A stretch of DNA of 57,091 bases from positions 1-57,091 of the forward strand of contig CAMFHA010000005.1 in assembly GCA_945952115.1 (NCBI GenBank), in the 5' to 3' direction. This document shows positions 8,307 through 17,859 of the stretch, piece by piece (the stretch's first letter is position 1; each line of letters opens with the position of its first letter). Origin of the DNA: an uncultured Legionella sp. (GTDB taxonomy: Bacteria > Pseudomonadota > Gammaproteobacteria > Legionellales > Legionellaceae). A program made the translations under genes and the position numbers. Under the pieces are notes generated by a model. The model was not told the origin of the DNA. It was given only the letters and a program-made list of their open reading frames with translations, and searched no databases.

Positions 8307-9844
8307 AAACATCAGAATATCAGATAGGCCTAAGTAAAGAGAAAGAAGCGGTTATTAGTGCTCATTTTATGCATAGAATTAATCAAGCTAGTAATTTGCA
8401 TATGTATTCCAAAAACGAATTTAATAATAAAGCCTGGGTTCTTGGATCACACTTATTTATAGAAAAACTCATGCCAATAATAATTAATAAATCTGAAGAG
8501 TTTATTTTAAATAGAATTGCAGCTGCAGAAATAAGACTCACAAAAGATTATCAAAGAAGAGGTTTAAATAATACCAAAGAAGAGCTTTTAGCAAGCACTA
8601 TTGTTGAACTATTATGTGATAGGCAATTTTTAAAAAGTCCCAAAACACATATTTCTAGACCTATTTTATTGGAACAAATAAAGAAGGCTATTGTTAAAAA
8701 ACATCCTATAAAAATGGTGATTCCTGCTTTACCATTTAAAGTGTTTTCTCCGCTCAAAACAAGAGGAATTATGCCAGATATAGGCGAACTTAATTTTTTA
8801 TTAAGTTTGGTAGAAATAGCTAAAAGTATTGATCTAGCGTATAAAAAATATTTTCCTGATTTAACAGATTGTATTATGGCTTCATTTACTATTATCTGTG
8901 ATGGTAAGCGATTCAACTCTTTTTTAAATGTTACTAATCAACAAATAGAAACTTATATTCAATCCTTAGCCCAATGGACACAAGAATTTTATTTAGATCA
9001 ATACATTAAACTAGTTGATTATAAGAAAGCTATATTAGAAACTCTACCTTATAAATTAGCAGAACAAAAAAAAATTATTCGTGATGAGGTAAATAAAGCT
9101 TATAATAATTCTATATTGCCCATTCTAAATCCTAATCATTTGCTAGACTCTATTAAACAAGCAATTGCTCTAGATCCGGATCCCGAAAAAAGTAATCCTG
9201 AAGGACGTTTTATTTCTTTATTTAAATCAATTATATATACTTTGAATTATAAAAAATTAACTGACTACACTCAGCAACAAAAGACAGATAGTGTGAAGTT
9301 ATATGCAGAACTGACTCGGCATTTATTTATCCCTTATATTCAACTAAATAAAAAACAATATCAAAAAATAGAAGTTAATTTTAATAACAAAACATGGATA
9401 AAGCAGCAGCCTTCAATTACGTTATTAGAATATCTTCGCCAAGAGATGCTGAAAGAAGCTTGGCATGCAAGTATTCATTATTTAGCTGAAATTCGAAGTG
9501 ATCGAGACTTATCGCAGGATCCCGTACGAACTTGTTTTGATGAATATATTCGGTGGACTATTCATGCTAAATCCGGTCAATTAGCCCTATTAACAACAAC
9601 TGCTTTTGGAGATCCGGTTCAGCCATGGCATGGGAGTGGAGTATTTATGAAGACAAAGAAAAATAAAATAAAAATGTATACTCTTCCTGTACTAGCATTG
9701 GAAGGAGAACATGCCATACCAGTCTTATTAGAAGCGAATAAAAAACAAGCTTTATTTTATATCCACCCTAATATAGGGTGTAAAAATCTTAATGATTTTT
9801 TTGAATTATTGACTAAACAATTAACACGCCAAAGAAAAAAATAA
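8303..9844 (+). CDS. PvcA/Dit1-family isocyanide synthase-like protein
   Basis: The 513 residues carry hallmarks of the pyoverdine/dityrosine biosynthesis family (DIT1/PvcA). Residues 139-163 read VIPALPFK then RGIMPDIGE, matching the family pattern of a P-x-F-P-x-K stretch followed by PDxxE. IICDGKRFNSFLNV at 197-210 matches the SDGRVFxD region. The C-terminal part has YIRWTIHA at 415-422 (family IRxSIHP) and PWHGSG at 441-446 (family PWHGV). Known members make an isonitrile from the alpha-amine of Tyr, Trp or another amino acid using ribulose 5-phosphate. This one is longer than PvcA (about 330 residues) because of about 100 extra residues before the family core and a helical insertion at about 230-370; in length it is nearer Dit1. 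No PvcB-type iron/2-oxoglutarate oxygenase is adjacent. Cytoplasmic; substrate unknown. Confidence 0.75.
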   Translation: MKTSEYQIGLSKEKEAVISAHFMHRINQASNLHMYSKNEFNNKAWVLGSHLFIEKLMPIIINKSEEFILNRIAAAEIRLTKDYQRRGLNNTKEELLASTIVELLCDRQFLKSPKTHISRPILLEQIKKAIVKKHPIKMVIPALPFKVFSPLKTRGIMPDIGELNFLLSLVEIAKSIDLAYKKYFPDLTDCIMASFTIICDGKRFNSFLNVTNQQIETYIQSLAQWTQEFYLDQYIKLVDYKKAILETLPYKLAEQKKIIRDEVNKAYNNSILPILNPNHLLDSIKQAIALDPDPEKSNPEGRFISLFKSIIYTLNYKKLTDYTQQQKTDSVKLYAELTRHLFIPYIQLNKKQYQKIEVNFNNKTWIKQQPSITLLEYLRQEMLKEAWHASIHYLAEIRSDRDLSQDPVRTCFDEYIRWTIHAKSGQLALLTTTAFGDPVQPWHGSGVFMKTKKNKIKMYTLPVLALEGEHAIPVLLEANKKQALFYIHPNIGCKNLNDFFELLTKQLTRQRKK

Positions 9845-9855
9845 GAAACATCTTC

Positions 9856-11283
9856 TTAAGGTTTGAGTTTAATAAAACGACGCAATTTTCCTGAAGGCAA
9901 ATAATCAAAGTGATCTACTTTTAAAAGATTTACTTGAGGCTGGACAAGTCCTAATTGCCTTAGCTCTGTAGTAATACTATTTGTAAGCCTTTCTTCATTA
10001 ATTAATCCAATAGTTTTAATTTTTATATTAGCTCCTTGTTCAGTTTGAGTTACTTGATATTCTCGAATATTTTCTTCCAGCAAAAGATGAGTAACAAAGA
10101 TTAAATGATGTACATAAATTTCATTATAATAAAAATCAAATTCAGGTCGACCATCTGGTTCAGCGATAAGTTGATGCTTAATACCACAAGAACATTCTTT
10201 ATCTAAAAATAATAATTTATCAGCAGATTCATATCTTATGAGCGGTAAAGTATAACTATATAAATTAGTTAGGTATATTTTTTCAGACATGATACCTTTT
10301 TTAACAGCTAATCCTTCTTTATTTACAGGCTCGATAATGCAAGCATCATCGGTTAAATGCATTTCATGACTGTCTGCTTTGCAATTAAAAGCATATAAGC
10401 CTTCCAAAGCACTAAACATATTATAAAGATAAATTTTGGGCCACACTTTTTTAATTAAAGCTCGAATAGGTTTATATAAAGGTTCTCCTCCAACAAAAAG
10501 AAACACTGGGTCAATTTTTAATCTACCCAACATTACTTCTTGGCATAATTTATATACTATCGTAGGTGTAGATTGTAAAACTTCAGGTTGCGTTTTATTA
10601 AGTCCCAAAACTATTTCGTTCATTGGCAAAGTAACTGGAAAATAAAAACGCTCTAATTGTTCATTTAAGAATGATACTGCGTTTGAATACATTCCATACA
10701 CTGTATTGGTAATAACAACTTGAGCAACAACAATTTTTTTATGTCCATTAGGCGCTTTGCTTTGCCTATAACAACGACGAGCATTTAAATGAAACGCTAT
10801 CCATTCATCCCAATTATAAACATACACTCCTCGAGTACCACTGGAACCGCTACTAGCTAATACATGATATTCATTTAAAAGATATAAACTATCAATACGT
10901 TCATTCATTTTACTAATATGTTGCTCCACTAGCTTTAAATTAAGACGTCTATCAGTAACAATCTCGTCCCAATGTTTCATAAGAGTAAATTTATTCATGG
11001 GGGTTAAATCGGATAAATTGCTCTCACTAAAATAATCGAGATTAGTGGATGCTAATTCTTTCTGATACCAAGGTGAATATTTTTTTGCATAATGGAGTAA
11101 TTGTCTTAAGCGGTGATTTCTGTATGCTTTAAGCCGTGGTAACGAATAGTCTAGTCTTTGCTCATAATTGCTATATTGCTGATACATATCTTGGGTTTGT
11201 TTTTTTATTAATTCTTCAGGAGAAAAAGATTTCCTTTCTATTAATGCATGAGAAAGTCTCTGAATAAATTTGAAAAAAAACAT
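9856..11283 (-). CDS. phenylacetate-CoA ligase / CapK-type AMP-forming ligase
   Basis: 475 residues of the PaaK/CapK adenylate-forming family. The N terminus has the family helical region (LRQLLHYAKKYSPWYQKEL), then the ATP loop ASSGSSGTRG at 143-152, a central AxxGE-like LFVGGEPL stretch, YNMFSALEG in place of the YxxxE adenine motif, a conserved aspartate region (LIRYESADKL), and the C-terminal GRPEFDF plus YLPSGKLRRFIKL with the likely catalytic lysine. Such enzymes activate an aryl or acyl carboxylate as AMP ester or CoA thioester. It converges on the isocyanide synthase-like gene with an 11-base gap, so a link to that pathway is plausible but unproven. Start ATG 11283. Confidence 0.8.
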   Translation of the reverse strand: MFFFKFIQRLSHALIERKSFSPEELIKKQTQDMYQQYSNYEQRLDYSLPRLKAYRNHRLRQLLHYAKKYSPWYQKELASTNLDYFSESNLSDLTPMNKFTLMKHWDEIVTDRRLNLKLVEQHISKMNERIDSLYLLNEYHVLASSGSSGTRGVYVYNWDEWIAFHLNARRCYRQSKAPNGHKKIVVAQVVITNTVYGMYSNAVSFLNEQLERFYFPVTLPMNEIVLGLNKTQPEVLQSTPTIVYKLCQEVMLGRLKIDPVFLFVGGEPLYKPIRALIKKVWPKIYLYNMFSALEGLYAFNCKADSHEMHLTDDACIIEPVNKEGLAVKKGIMSEKIYLTNLYSYTLPLIRYESADKLLFLDKECSCGIKHQLIAEPDGRPEFDFYYNEIYVHHLIFVTHLLLEENIREYQVTQTEQGANIKIKTIGLINEERLTNSITTELRQLGLVQPQVNLLKVDHFDYLPSGKLRRFIKLKP

Positions 11284-11437
11284 AATATATTTAATTTAAT
11301 GAGCTCTATAATGATTTATTCTAGTAATAAAAAAGAGAATAATCCAGGGAGCTTATTGAACCTGGTAAATGCTTCTAATTTTTGAACATAAATAACGTTC
11401 AATTGACTGCTTCATGCGCTTGATGTGCAGGAGACAG

Positions 11438-12067
11438 TCAAATAATCGTAGCCATTCCACGCCATTGATTCGCCATTATACAAAAAAGATCTGCTGTTAT
11501 TTCTGCATCATAAATAGCGGAATGAGCCTCATTAGGATCAAAGTGTAAGCCAGCAGCTTGAACGGCTTTAGCTAAAACAGTTTGCCCATAAATAAAGCCT
11601 CCTAAAGTAGCTGTATCAAAACAAGTGAAGGCATGGAAAGGTAAATGTAAATTAGTTCTTTTGACTGCTTCTTTTAAAAATAATAAATCAAACCAAGCAT
11701 TATGACCTACTAAAACAGCTCTTTGACAATGAGAGGCTTTTAATTCTTTATGGATTAAATGGAACAAATGTTCTAAAGCCTGCTTTTCTTCTATTGCAAA
11801 ACGTAAGGGTTGAAAAGGATCAACATGAATAAAATCTAAGGATTTTTGATCTAACTCAGCGCCAGAAAACGGGATAATATGCTCAAAATGACTTTCTTTT
11901 CTTTTTAATAAACCCTGTTCATCCATGCTAATAAAGACAATACATATTTCTAACAGCGCATTTTTTTGAGGATCAATTCCAGCTGTTTCTATATCGACGA
12001 CAACGGGTAAAAAACCACGAAAACGATCTTTAATATTAGAGCTTAAAATAGTTTTACGTAGTTTCAT
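11438..12067 (-). CDS. rnt: ribonuclease T
   Basis: DEDDh 3'-5' exoribonuclease that trims tRNA and other stable RNA 3' ends; 209 residues, normal length. Exo I is VVVDIETAG (D25, E27), Exo II is around LVGHNAWFDLLFL, and Exo III is HSAIYDAEITADLF with catalytic His and Asp. Basic residues for RNA binding flank Exo III. The gene overlaps the end of pyrC by 14 bases, so the two are translationally coupled. Cytoplasmic. Confidence 0.93.
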   Translation of the reverse strand: MKLRKTILSSNIKDRFRGFLPVVVDIETAGIDPQKNALLEICIVFISMDEQGLLKRKESHFEHIIPFSGAELDQKSLDFIHVDPFQPLRFAIEEKQALEHLFHLIHKELKASHCQRAVLVGHNAWFDLLFLKEAVKRTNLHLPFHAFTCFDTATLGGFIYGQTVLAKAVQAAGLHFDPNEAHSAIYDAEITADLFCIMANQWRGMATII

Positions 12068-13091
12068 TACAAATACTCCATTCTACCTCTTCTCCTGCTG
12101 CCATAGGCACTACAGTATAAGGACCTAAAGGCATAGTTAAAGGAATTTTTTGTGGTTTTTTTATTAATTCAATTTGATTAGTATTAGGTGGTAGTTGATA
12201 AAATTCTGCGCCATGATGACTCATAAAGGAATTTAAATGATCTAATTTATTTAACTGATCAAAAATTTGAGTATACCAAGCTAAGGCATACGGAGCAGAA
12301 TAAATTCCTGCACAACCACAAGCATTTTCTTTTGCATTTATCGGATGAGGCGCACTATCTGTTCCTGCAAAAAATTTCGGATTTCCGCTAATTATTGCTT
12401 GCTGTAATGCTTTTTGATCGTGCTCATGCTTTAAAATAGGCAGACAATAATAATGAGGTTTAATTCCTCCAACCAATAAATGATTACGATTATATAATAA
12501 ATGATGCGCTGTAATGGTTGCTGCAACGGTTGAGGGCGCTTGAGTAACAAAGTCAACAGCCGTTTTAGTCGATATATGCTCTAATATAATTCTTAATTTA
12601 GGAAAATTACTAACAATAGGCTTTAAATATTCTTCAATAAATAAAGCTTCTCTTTCAAAAATATCACTGTGAGTTACTTCACCATGAATTTGTAATACAA
12701 GATCATAGCATTGCATTAATTCTAAAAGAGGATAAAGCGCAATTAAAGATTTTGCCCCGGCTTCAGAATTAGTCGTAGCTCCTGCGGGATAAAGTTTTGC
12801 ACCTAGAATATAAGGTAATTGAGCTGCTTTTTCTAATTCTTCTTTTTGAACTGATTCATTTAAATAAAAAGTCATATAGGGAGTAAACGCACTTTCTTGA
12901 GGAATATTAGCAATAATTTGTTCTCTATATTGATTAATAGCTCTAACTGTAGTTAGAGCAGGTTTAAGGTTGGGCATTACCAATGCTCGAGAAAAATATT
13001 TTGCGGTCGCAGAAACGGTATGTTTAAGTAAATCACCATCTCGAAAATGAACATGCCAATCATCTGGACAGTTAATGGTTAAAGTATGCAT
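12054..13091 (-). CDS. pyrC: dihydroorotase (type II)
   Basis: Pyrimidine synthesis enzyme closing carbamoyl-aspartate to dihydroorotate; 345 residues from ATG 13091. The zinc-binding DWHVHFRDG is near the start, the carboxylated lysine lies in ILGAKLYPAGAT, further zinc histidines in LQIHGEV and RIILEHIST, and the catalytic Asp in FFAGTDSAPH. An earlier in-frame start at 13130 would add 13 residues absent from the family, so I prefer the internal ATG although its ribosome site is weak. Overlaps rnt downstream. Confidence 0.95.
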   Translation of the reverse strand: MHTLTINCPDDWHVHFRDGDLLKHTVSATAKYFSRALVMPNLKPALTTVRAINQYREQIIANIPQESAFTPYMTFYLNESVQKEELEKAAQLPYILGAKLYPAGATTNSEAGAKSLIALYPLLELMQCYDLVLQIHGEVTHSDIFEREALFIEEYLKPIVSNFPKLRIILEHISTKTAVDFVTQAPSTVAATITAHHLLYNRNHLLVGGIKPHYYCLPILKHEHDQKALQQAIISGNPKFFAGTDSAPHPINAKENACGCAGIYSAPYALAWYTQIFDQLNKLDHLNSFMSHHGAEFYQLPPNTNQIELIKKPQKIPLTMPLGPYTVVPMAAGEEVEWSICNETT

Positions 13092-13331
13092 ATAAAGAAT
13101 TATTATTTGAATTTTAGCTAAGAATAACACGAAAAGATTTATTTAGGGTGATTGCAGAGTTCAAGGTTCACAAATAATCCCTTTAACGTATTGACCATTT
13201 TATGGCTGCTAATTGGTGTATTGTGTATTTTCTCTAATAGGCCGCTTATTGCCAATATGACTTAAAAATAAATATAGTGAATAAATAGTGTGTATCTTTT
13301 TGAAAATATTGAGTTTTTTTTATTTATTTCC

Positions 13332-13360
13332 TTGACTTCCTAAAAATCAGTGCAAATACT
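13332..13360 (+). promoter_or_regulatory. sigma-70-like promoter upstream of MOMP remnant
   Basis: TTGACT at 13332-13337, 17-bp spacer, AATACT at 13355-13360. It precedes the short MOMP-like fragment by about 90 bases and may be the promoter of a lost first MOMP copy. Confidence 0.5.
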
Positions 13361-13452
13361 CATATTATTGAGTTATTTATGTTCGGTTAAAACAAATTAC
13401 AGCGAACACTGTGCAATTAAGTTTTATAATCTGTAGTTAGGAGGCAAGTACA

Positions 13453-13518
13453 ATGGATGAAAGTAGTTTTGCAGCATCAGGTTCATATGTAGGATTAAAG
13501 TATATTAGCCGTATATAG
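13453..13518 (+). pseudogene. remnant of a MOMP C terminus (21 codons)
   Basis: ATG at 13453 behind a TAGGAGGCAAG ribosome-like site opens a 21-residue reading frame ending SYVGLKYISRI. The intact MOMP downstream ends [11 protein letters not shown], so this looks like the last strand of a deleted tandem copy; L. pneumophila is known to carry duplicated momp genes. Alternatively it is a leader peptide that resembles the barrel end by chance. Confidence 0.45.
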
Positions 13519-13552
13519 TAGGGCAAGCTTTTAATAAATTTCAGTAATATTG

Positions 13553-13581
13553 TTGACTTTCTTAAAGTCCAGCCGGATAAT
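13553..13581 (+). promoter_or_regulatory. probable MOMP promoter
   Basis: TTGACT at 13553-13558, 17-bp spacer, GATAAT at 13576-13581, giving a leader of about 100 bases before the MOMP ATG at 13685. Strength fits an abundant outer membrane protein. Confidence 0.6.
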
Positions 13582-13684
13582 TCGCTCAAGTACGTTTTCG
13601 GTTGACTTGAAAACAAGTACTGTTACTGACATTTATACAATGAGTAACAAACGGAAATTAATAATAAAAAAAGTGGAGATAAGC

Positions 13685-14590
13685 ATGTTAAATCTGAAAA
13701 AAACAGCAGTAGCTGTTCTTGCTTTAGGTAGCAGTGCAGTATTCGCTGGTACTATGGGACCAGTATGCACCCCAGGTAACGTTACAGTTCCTTGTGAAAG
13801 AACTGCTTGGGAAATTGGTGGATATGCATTATATATGCAACCAGTTGCCACTGGTCCTTTTAGCTCTTTTATGAACCCCACTACAGGCGAATTTAGCGCA
13901 GTCAACGATAAATGGGATTGGGGATTTGCATTAGAAGCCGGTTATCACTATGGTACAGGTAATGATGTTAACGTTAACTGGAATCATATAGATCATTCTA
14001 AAAATTTATACCTTCCTGCTGTAACTGATTACAGTCGCTTCCAAAATAGCTGGGATGAAGTGAATGTTGAATTAGGCCAAACTGTTGATTTCAGTGCTAC
14101 TAACAGAATGCGTTTTCATGGTGGTGTTCAATATTCTCGCGTAACTTCTAAAGCTAATCCTTTTGTATTTATTCCATCAGGATCTCTTGCTTCTCTTACT
14201 ACAGCTGGTTGGAATAAAGAATACAATGGCTTTGGTCCACGTGCTGGTTTAGACATGAACTATGGTTTTGGTAATGGCTTTGGAATTTATGGAAAAGGCG
14301 CTGCTGCTTTACTAGTAGGTACTAGTAGTTTTACTGACGCAGTTCTTCTTTCATCTTCTGGCGCATATTTCTCTGGTTCTAAAACAGCAGTTGTTCCTCA
14401 GTTCGAAGCAAAGTTAGGTGCTAATTACACTTACGCAATGGCTCAAGGTGATTTAACTCTTGATGCTGGTTACATGTGGGTTGATTACCTAAGTGTTCAT
14501 CAATCTTCTGCTTTTGGTGCATTTACTCGTGAAGGTGATGTTGCCTTTACTGGTCCATATTTCGGATTGAAATATGTTGGCAATGTATAA
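13685..14590 (+). CDS. Legionella-type major outer membrane protein (MOMP)
   Basis: Outer membrane beta-barrel porin of 301 residues. ATG 13685 follows GTGGAGATAAGC; starting at 13550 would add 45 residues before the signal peptide. The signal peptide is [21 protein letters not shown], and the mature start [19 protein letters not shown] has the paired cysteines typical of Legionella MOMP, which forms disulfide-linked, peptidoglycan-associated oligomers. The body alternates polar and aromatic residues as expected of transmembrane strands, ending [12 protein letters not shown]. In Legionella this protein is the main porin and also binds complement for uptake by phagocytes (family knowledge). 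A strong terminator follows. Confidence 0.92.
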   Translation: MLNLKKTAVAVLALGSSAVFAGTMGPVCTPGNVTVPCERTAWEIGGYALYMQPVATGPFSSFMNPTTGEFSAVNDKWDWGFALEAGYHYGTGNDVNVNWNHIDHSKNLYLPAVTDYSRFQNSWDEVNVELGQTVDFSATNRMRFHGGVQYSRVTSKANPFVFIPSGSLASLTTAGWNKEYNGFGPRAGLDMNYGFGNGFGIYGKGAAALLVGTSSFTDAVLLSSSGAYFSGSKTAVVPQFEAKLGANYTYAMAQGDLTLDAGYMWVDYLSVHQSSAFGAFTREGDVAFTGPYFGLKYVGNV

Positions 14591-14614
14591 TTCTTAGTTA
14601 ACTAAGGTTATACT

Positions 14615-14643
14615 AAAGCCCGTCCTAGGACGGGCTTTTTATT
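14615..14643 (+). terminator. rho-independent terminator of MOMP
   Basis: aaagcccgtcc-tagg-acgggcttttt: a G+C-rich stem with a short loop and T run, 24 bases after the MOMP stop. Confidence 0.92.
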
Positions 14644-14924
14644 TTAATCATCTCTTTATCTCTTCAGTTTTATGATATTTTGCACTCAACTTTATATTTT
14701 TTATATTTTCTTCATTTTTCATTAGACTTCTTCACAGATAAAGCTCATCTAAAGCTTAATGACTACTTTATAGATTTTTTTACAGGATTAGCCCCCTAAT
14801 TGATGACAGGTTTGCCATGATGAACTATTTTTTGTTTGTTAGTTCTAGTCAAGAGCTTATTTGTCGGGATATAATCCTTGGTTCATTAGTCAGGAAGTAA
14901 AAATAATAAGCAAGGGGTATCCGC
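14644..14924. other. intergenic region before lbtU
   Basis: A+T-rich and non-coding. A TATAAT at 14870-14875 (context gtcgggatataat) may be the -10 of lbtU; no convincing -35 and no clear Fur box were seen by eye. Confidence 0.4.
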
Positions 14925-16520
14925 ATGAAGTTAAAAAAAATTGTATTGGCTATGGTTTGTTTCTCATCACCACTCTATGCGGAACACGATCAGCAATTAC
15001 AGCAGCAAATTCATTTATTACAAAAACAAACGCACGCGTTACAAACTCAATTAGCTCAATTACAAAATAAATTAAATGTTGAGCACAAAAAAAATAAAAA
15101 AGAAGCGTCAACTACTGAAGCTCATGAAAATACCCCATCAACACCACGGGTAGTTGTGCGACCAAAAAATAATAAAGAAAACTATCATAGCTCACATTTA
15201 ACAGTTCACTCGCCTGAAATACATCCTGAATCAATTGGTTTTTATCCCACAGCCCTCGTAGCGGATAATCATGTAGTTACTTACATAGCAGGAACTCCTG
15301 TTATTAGCTCACCCTTCTTAGGTGCCCGTCCTGCTTTTGATGGTTCTGACTATATAGTCAATATTTCCAGTATTAACCGCGATATTCGTTTAATGCAACA
15401 AAGACGGAATATGTATCGTGCTTATAAGCGGATAGGCTATCCTATGCCAGAAATGCCTATTATTGCCATCAGTGGAAAAGCAGAGCCACAAGCAGTCATT
15501 AATCGTACCTATCGCAGAGGAACAGATGGGGATTTCACCCTCGGTTCGAGTGAAATTGATTTTGCAGCCTCATTAAATCAAAATGTAGAAGCCTATATTG
15601 GCATTGCTTATGATGCCAGCCCGCCTTCTGTAGGGCCAAGAATTAATAACTCCGCGTTTAACTTAAATATGGGTTTTGTTAATATCGGTAACCTAGACAA
15701 AACTCCTTTTTATTTTACTGCCGGACAATTATTTGTTCCTTTTGGGCGTTTTTCAAGTGCAATGATTAGTGCTCCCTTGACTATGAATATGGCTCGCACT
15801 AAATCAAGACCATTTATTTTTGGCTATAAATCCCAAGAAGATACTGGTCCGTTTGCAGCGGTATATGGTTATAAAAGTGATACTACTTTAGGTAAATCAG
15901 GTATTGGCGGTGTAAACCTTGGTTATATATTTGGTAAAGATGATCTGAATGGAGAAGTGGGTGTTAGTTACATTGCTTCTGTAGACGACTCTGCAGGAAT
16001 GCAAATCACCACGTCTGTTCCAGGAACAACCTTTGGTGGTTTTGGTTCCTATACAAACGGAAATGAATGGGTACGAAAAACACCGGCCATTGACGTTCAT
16101 GGTAATATAGGCATTGATCGCTATATCTTTACGGCAGAATGGCTTACAACAACTGAACCGTTTAGAGAGCAGGATTTAAGTATGAATGGTCGCGGAGCAA
16201 AAGCTCAAGCAGGTCAATTAGAAGCAGACATCACGTTTAAAGCGTTTAATCGTCCCTCTTCTGTAGGTATTGGCTATCAATGGACTCATGATGCACTTGC
16301 TTTAAATTTACCGCTACAACGGTTTATAGGAGTATTTAATATTTCCATTTGGAAAGATACAGTGGAAAGTATTGAATATCGCCATGATATTGATTATGGT
16401 ACAAGTCAATTTGCGAATGGTGCTAATTCTGTAATTCCTAATTTTCCACCAAATCTAAACACTATAGGTACTGGAAAAGGAGCGGATACTGTTTCTGCAC
16501 AAATAGGAGTATATTTCTAA
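14925..16520 (+). CDS. lbtU: LbtU-family siderophore porin
   Basis: Outer membrane protein of 531 residues. Signal peptide MKLKKIVLAMVCFSSPLYAE, then a Gln/Leu-rich coiled coil at about 20-65 (HLLQKQTHALQTQLAQLQ), a basic linker, a conserved block around residue 125 (FLGARPAFDGSDYIVN) and a long C-terminal barrel ending AQIGVYF with a terminal Phe suited to BAM recognition. This order matches LbtU, the TonB-independent importer of legiobactin in L. pneumophila, where lbtU also sits by the MOMP genes (from memory). No siderophore synthesis genes of the lbt type are seen here. ATG 14925 follows AAGGGGTATCCGC. Iron regulation is expected but no operator was found. Confidence 0.75.
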   Translation: MKLKKIVLAMVCFSSPLYAEHDQQLQQQIHLLQKQTHALQTQLAQLQNKLNVEHKKNKKEASTTEAHENTPSTPRVVVRPKNNKENYHSSHLTVHSPEIHPESIGFYPTALVADNHVVTYIAGTPVISSPFLGARPAFDGSDYIVNISSINRDIRLMQQRRNMYRAYKRIGYPMPEMPIIAISGKAEPQAVINRTYRRGTDGDFTLGSSEIDFAASLNQNVEAYIGIAYDASPPSVGPRINNSAFNLNMGFVNIGNLDKTPFYFTAGQLFVPFGRFSSAMISAPLTMNMARTKSRPFIFGYKSQEDTGPFAAVYGYKSDTTLGKSGIGGVNLGYIFGKDDLNGEVGVSYIASVDDSAGMQITTSVPGTTFGGFGSYTNGNEWVRKTPAIDVHGNIGIDRYIFTAEWLTTTEPFREQDLSMNGRGAKAQAGQLEADITFKAFNRPSSVGIGYQWTHDALALNLPLQRFIGVFNISIWKDTVESIEYRHDIDYGTSQFANGANSVIPNFPPNLNTIGTGKGADTVSAQIGVYF

Positions 16521-16580
16521 CTTTCGTTTTTTTGAATATTATGATAGAACTCTTAATTTACTGAGAGAAATGAGGTTATC

Positions 16581-17147
16581 GTGTCTATTAAATCAGATCG
16601 TTGGATAGAAAAAATGGCTCTTGAACATGGAATGATTTCTCCATTTCAAGCAGGGCAAGTAAGAGAAAATGACTCAGGGCGCATTATTTCTTATGGAGTA
16701 TCTAGTTATGGCTATGATGTACGCTGTTCAAATGAATTTAAAATTTTTACGAATATCAATTCAGCAATTGTAGATCCTAAAGCTTTTGATGAAAGTAGCT
16801 TTGTTGATGTACAATCTGATGTTTGCATTATTCCTCCTAACTCGTTTGCTCTAGCAAGAACAGTAGAATATTTTCGTATTCCAAGAAATATTTTAACTAT
16901 TTGTTTAGGTAAATCGACTTATGCTCGATGCGGCATCATCGTTAATGTAACTCCTCTAGAACCTGAGTGGGAAGGACATGTAACATTAGAGTTTTCTAAT
17001 ACTACTCCATTACCCGCAAAAATCTATGCTTTTGAAGGCGTAGCACAAATGCTCTTTTTAGAAGCAGATGAGGTATGTGCGGTTTCTTATAAAGATAGAG
17101 ACGGCAAATATCAAGGTCAAACAGGCGTCACCTTACCTCAGACTTAG
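16581..17147 (+). CDS. dcd: dCTP deaminase
   Basis: Homotrimeric enzyme making dUTP from dCTP for dTMP synthesis; 188 residues, the family length. Motifs: [20 protein letters not shown] near 38, [10 protein letters not shown] near 110, and [19 protein letters not shown] near 124 with the catalytic Glu. The start is GTG at 16581 behind GAGGTTATC. Followed by a bidirectional hairpin shared with ihfB on the other strand. Confidence 0.95.
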   Translation: MSIKSDRWIEKMALEHGMISPFQAGQVRENDSGRIISYGVSSYGYDVRCSNEFKIFTNINSAIVDPKAFDESSFVDVQSDVCIIPPNSFALARTVEYFRIPRNILTICLGKSTYARCGIIVNVTPLEPEWEGHVTLEFSNTTPLPAKIYAFEGVAQMLFLEADEVCAVSYKDRDGKYQGQTGVTLPQT

Positions 17148-17152
17148 GAATA

Positions 17153-17191
17153 GTTCAAATACAGTCATTCAAAGAATAACTGTATTTGAAC
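17153..17191. terminator. hairpin terminator between dcd and ihfB
   Basis: gttcaaatacagt (17153-17165) pairs with actgtatttgaac (17179-17191), followed by atttttg on the + strand. It lies between two convergent genes and could serve both. Confidence 0.65.
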
Positions 17192-17242
17192 ATTTTTGAA
17201 GCTATTTTCTATCGGTCATCGTTCGCTATGAACGAGTACGCT

Positions 17243-17557
17243 CTATTCTTTATCTTCCATCAATGGATACTCAGCACGAGAAGCATCCACTCGCTCGCGA
17301 AGTTCTTTTCCTGGTTTAAAATGCGGGCTGTGTTTTGCTTCAGTCACCACTTTCTCACCTGTTTTAGGATTATGAGCATTTCGGGGGGGACGATAATGAA
17401 GAGAAAAACTTCCAAAACCCCGTATTTCAATTCGTTGATTATCAACGAGAGCCTTGCTCATCAGCTCTAATATTTTATTAACGCCATCAGCTACTTGTTT
17501 TTCAGTTAGATGCGTCATTTTGGCGGCCATCTGTTCAATGAGTTCGGATTTAATCAT
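17243..17557 (-). CDS. ihfB: integration host factor beta subunit
   Basis: DNA-bending HU/IHF family protein, 104 residues. [11 protein letters not shown], the [20 protein letters not shown] arm base and HNPKTGE / [13 protein letters not shown] match IhfB rather than HU or IhfA. The ATG at 17557 is preceded by AGAGGTG with good spacing; a GTG two codons upstream lies inside that ribosome site and is unlikely. The tail after RERV is a little longer than in E. coli. With IhfA (not in the window) it bends DNA in transcription, replication and stage-specific regulation. Confidence 0.95.
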   Translation of the reverse strand: MIKSELIEQMAAKMTHLTEKQVADGVNKILELMSKALVDNQRIEIRGFGSFSLHYRPPRNAHNPKTGEKVVTEAKHSPHFKPGKELRERVDASRAEYPLMEDKE

Positions 17558-17738
17558 ACCCACCTCTTATTGTCGCGTGAACTTAAGTCTGCTACCAAAA
17601 TACAGCAGGTGCTGACAAATTTCTCTTGTTTTATAAGTATAGACGGGGTTAGAAATTATTCAATATTTTCAATTGCTTTGAATGAAATTGTTTTATATCT
17701 AAAAAACTTTACCGTGTAATTTTTAAAGTTTTGGGTAT

Positions 17739-17859
17739 ATAGCATTGCCCACTAAGTTTTAGACGAGGCGCACTTGAATGAGGCGAAGGAGTGTATACTA
17801 GTACATGACTGAAGCTGAGTGAGAAGGCAACGAAGTATAAAGCTTAGTGGGCAATACTA
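17739..17859. repeat. MITE-like element, family B, overlapping a coding region
   Basis: 121 bp from tagcattgcccac to gtgggcaatacta. It directly follows a gggtata end of family A (17727-17738). Positions 17798-17859 are read as the last codons and stop of the minus-strand methyltransferase gene. Confidence 0.88.

Larger units (their letters stand above)
13092..13684. other. regulatory region upstream of MOMP, with remnant of a second copy
   Basis: About 590 bp. It holds two good sigma-70-like promoters (13332-13360 and 13553-13581) and a 21-codon fragment resembling the MOMP C terminus (13453-13518). The rest is A+T-rich and shows no gene. Confidence 0.6.

Noticed and set aside
14644..14924. 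Fur box ahead of lbtU
   Set aside because: No convincing GATAAT-type palindrome was found; iron control stays an expectation only.
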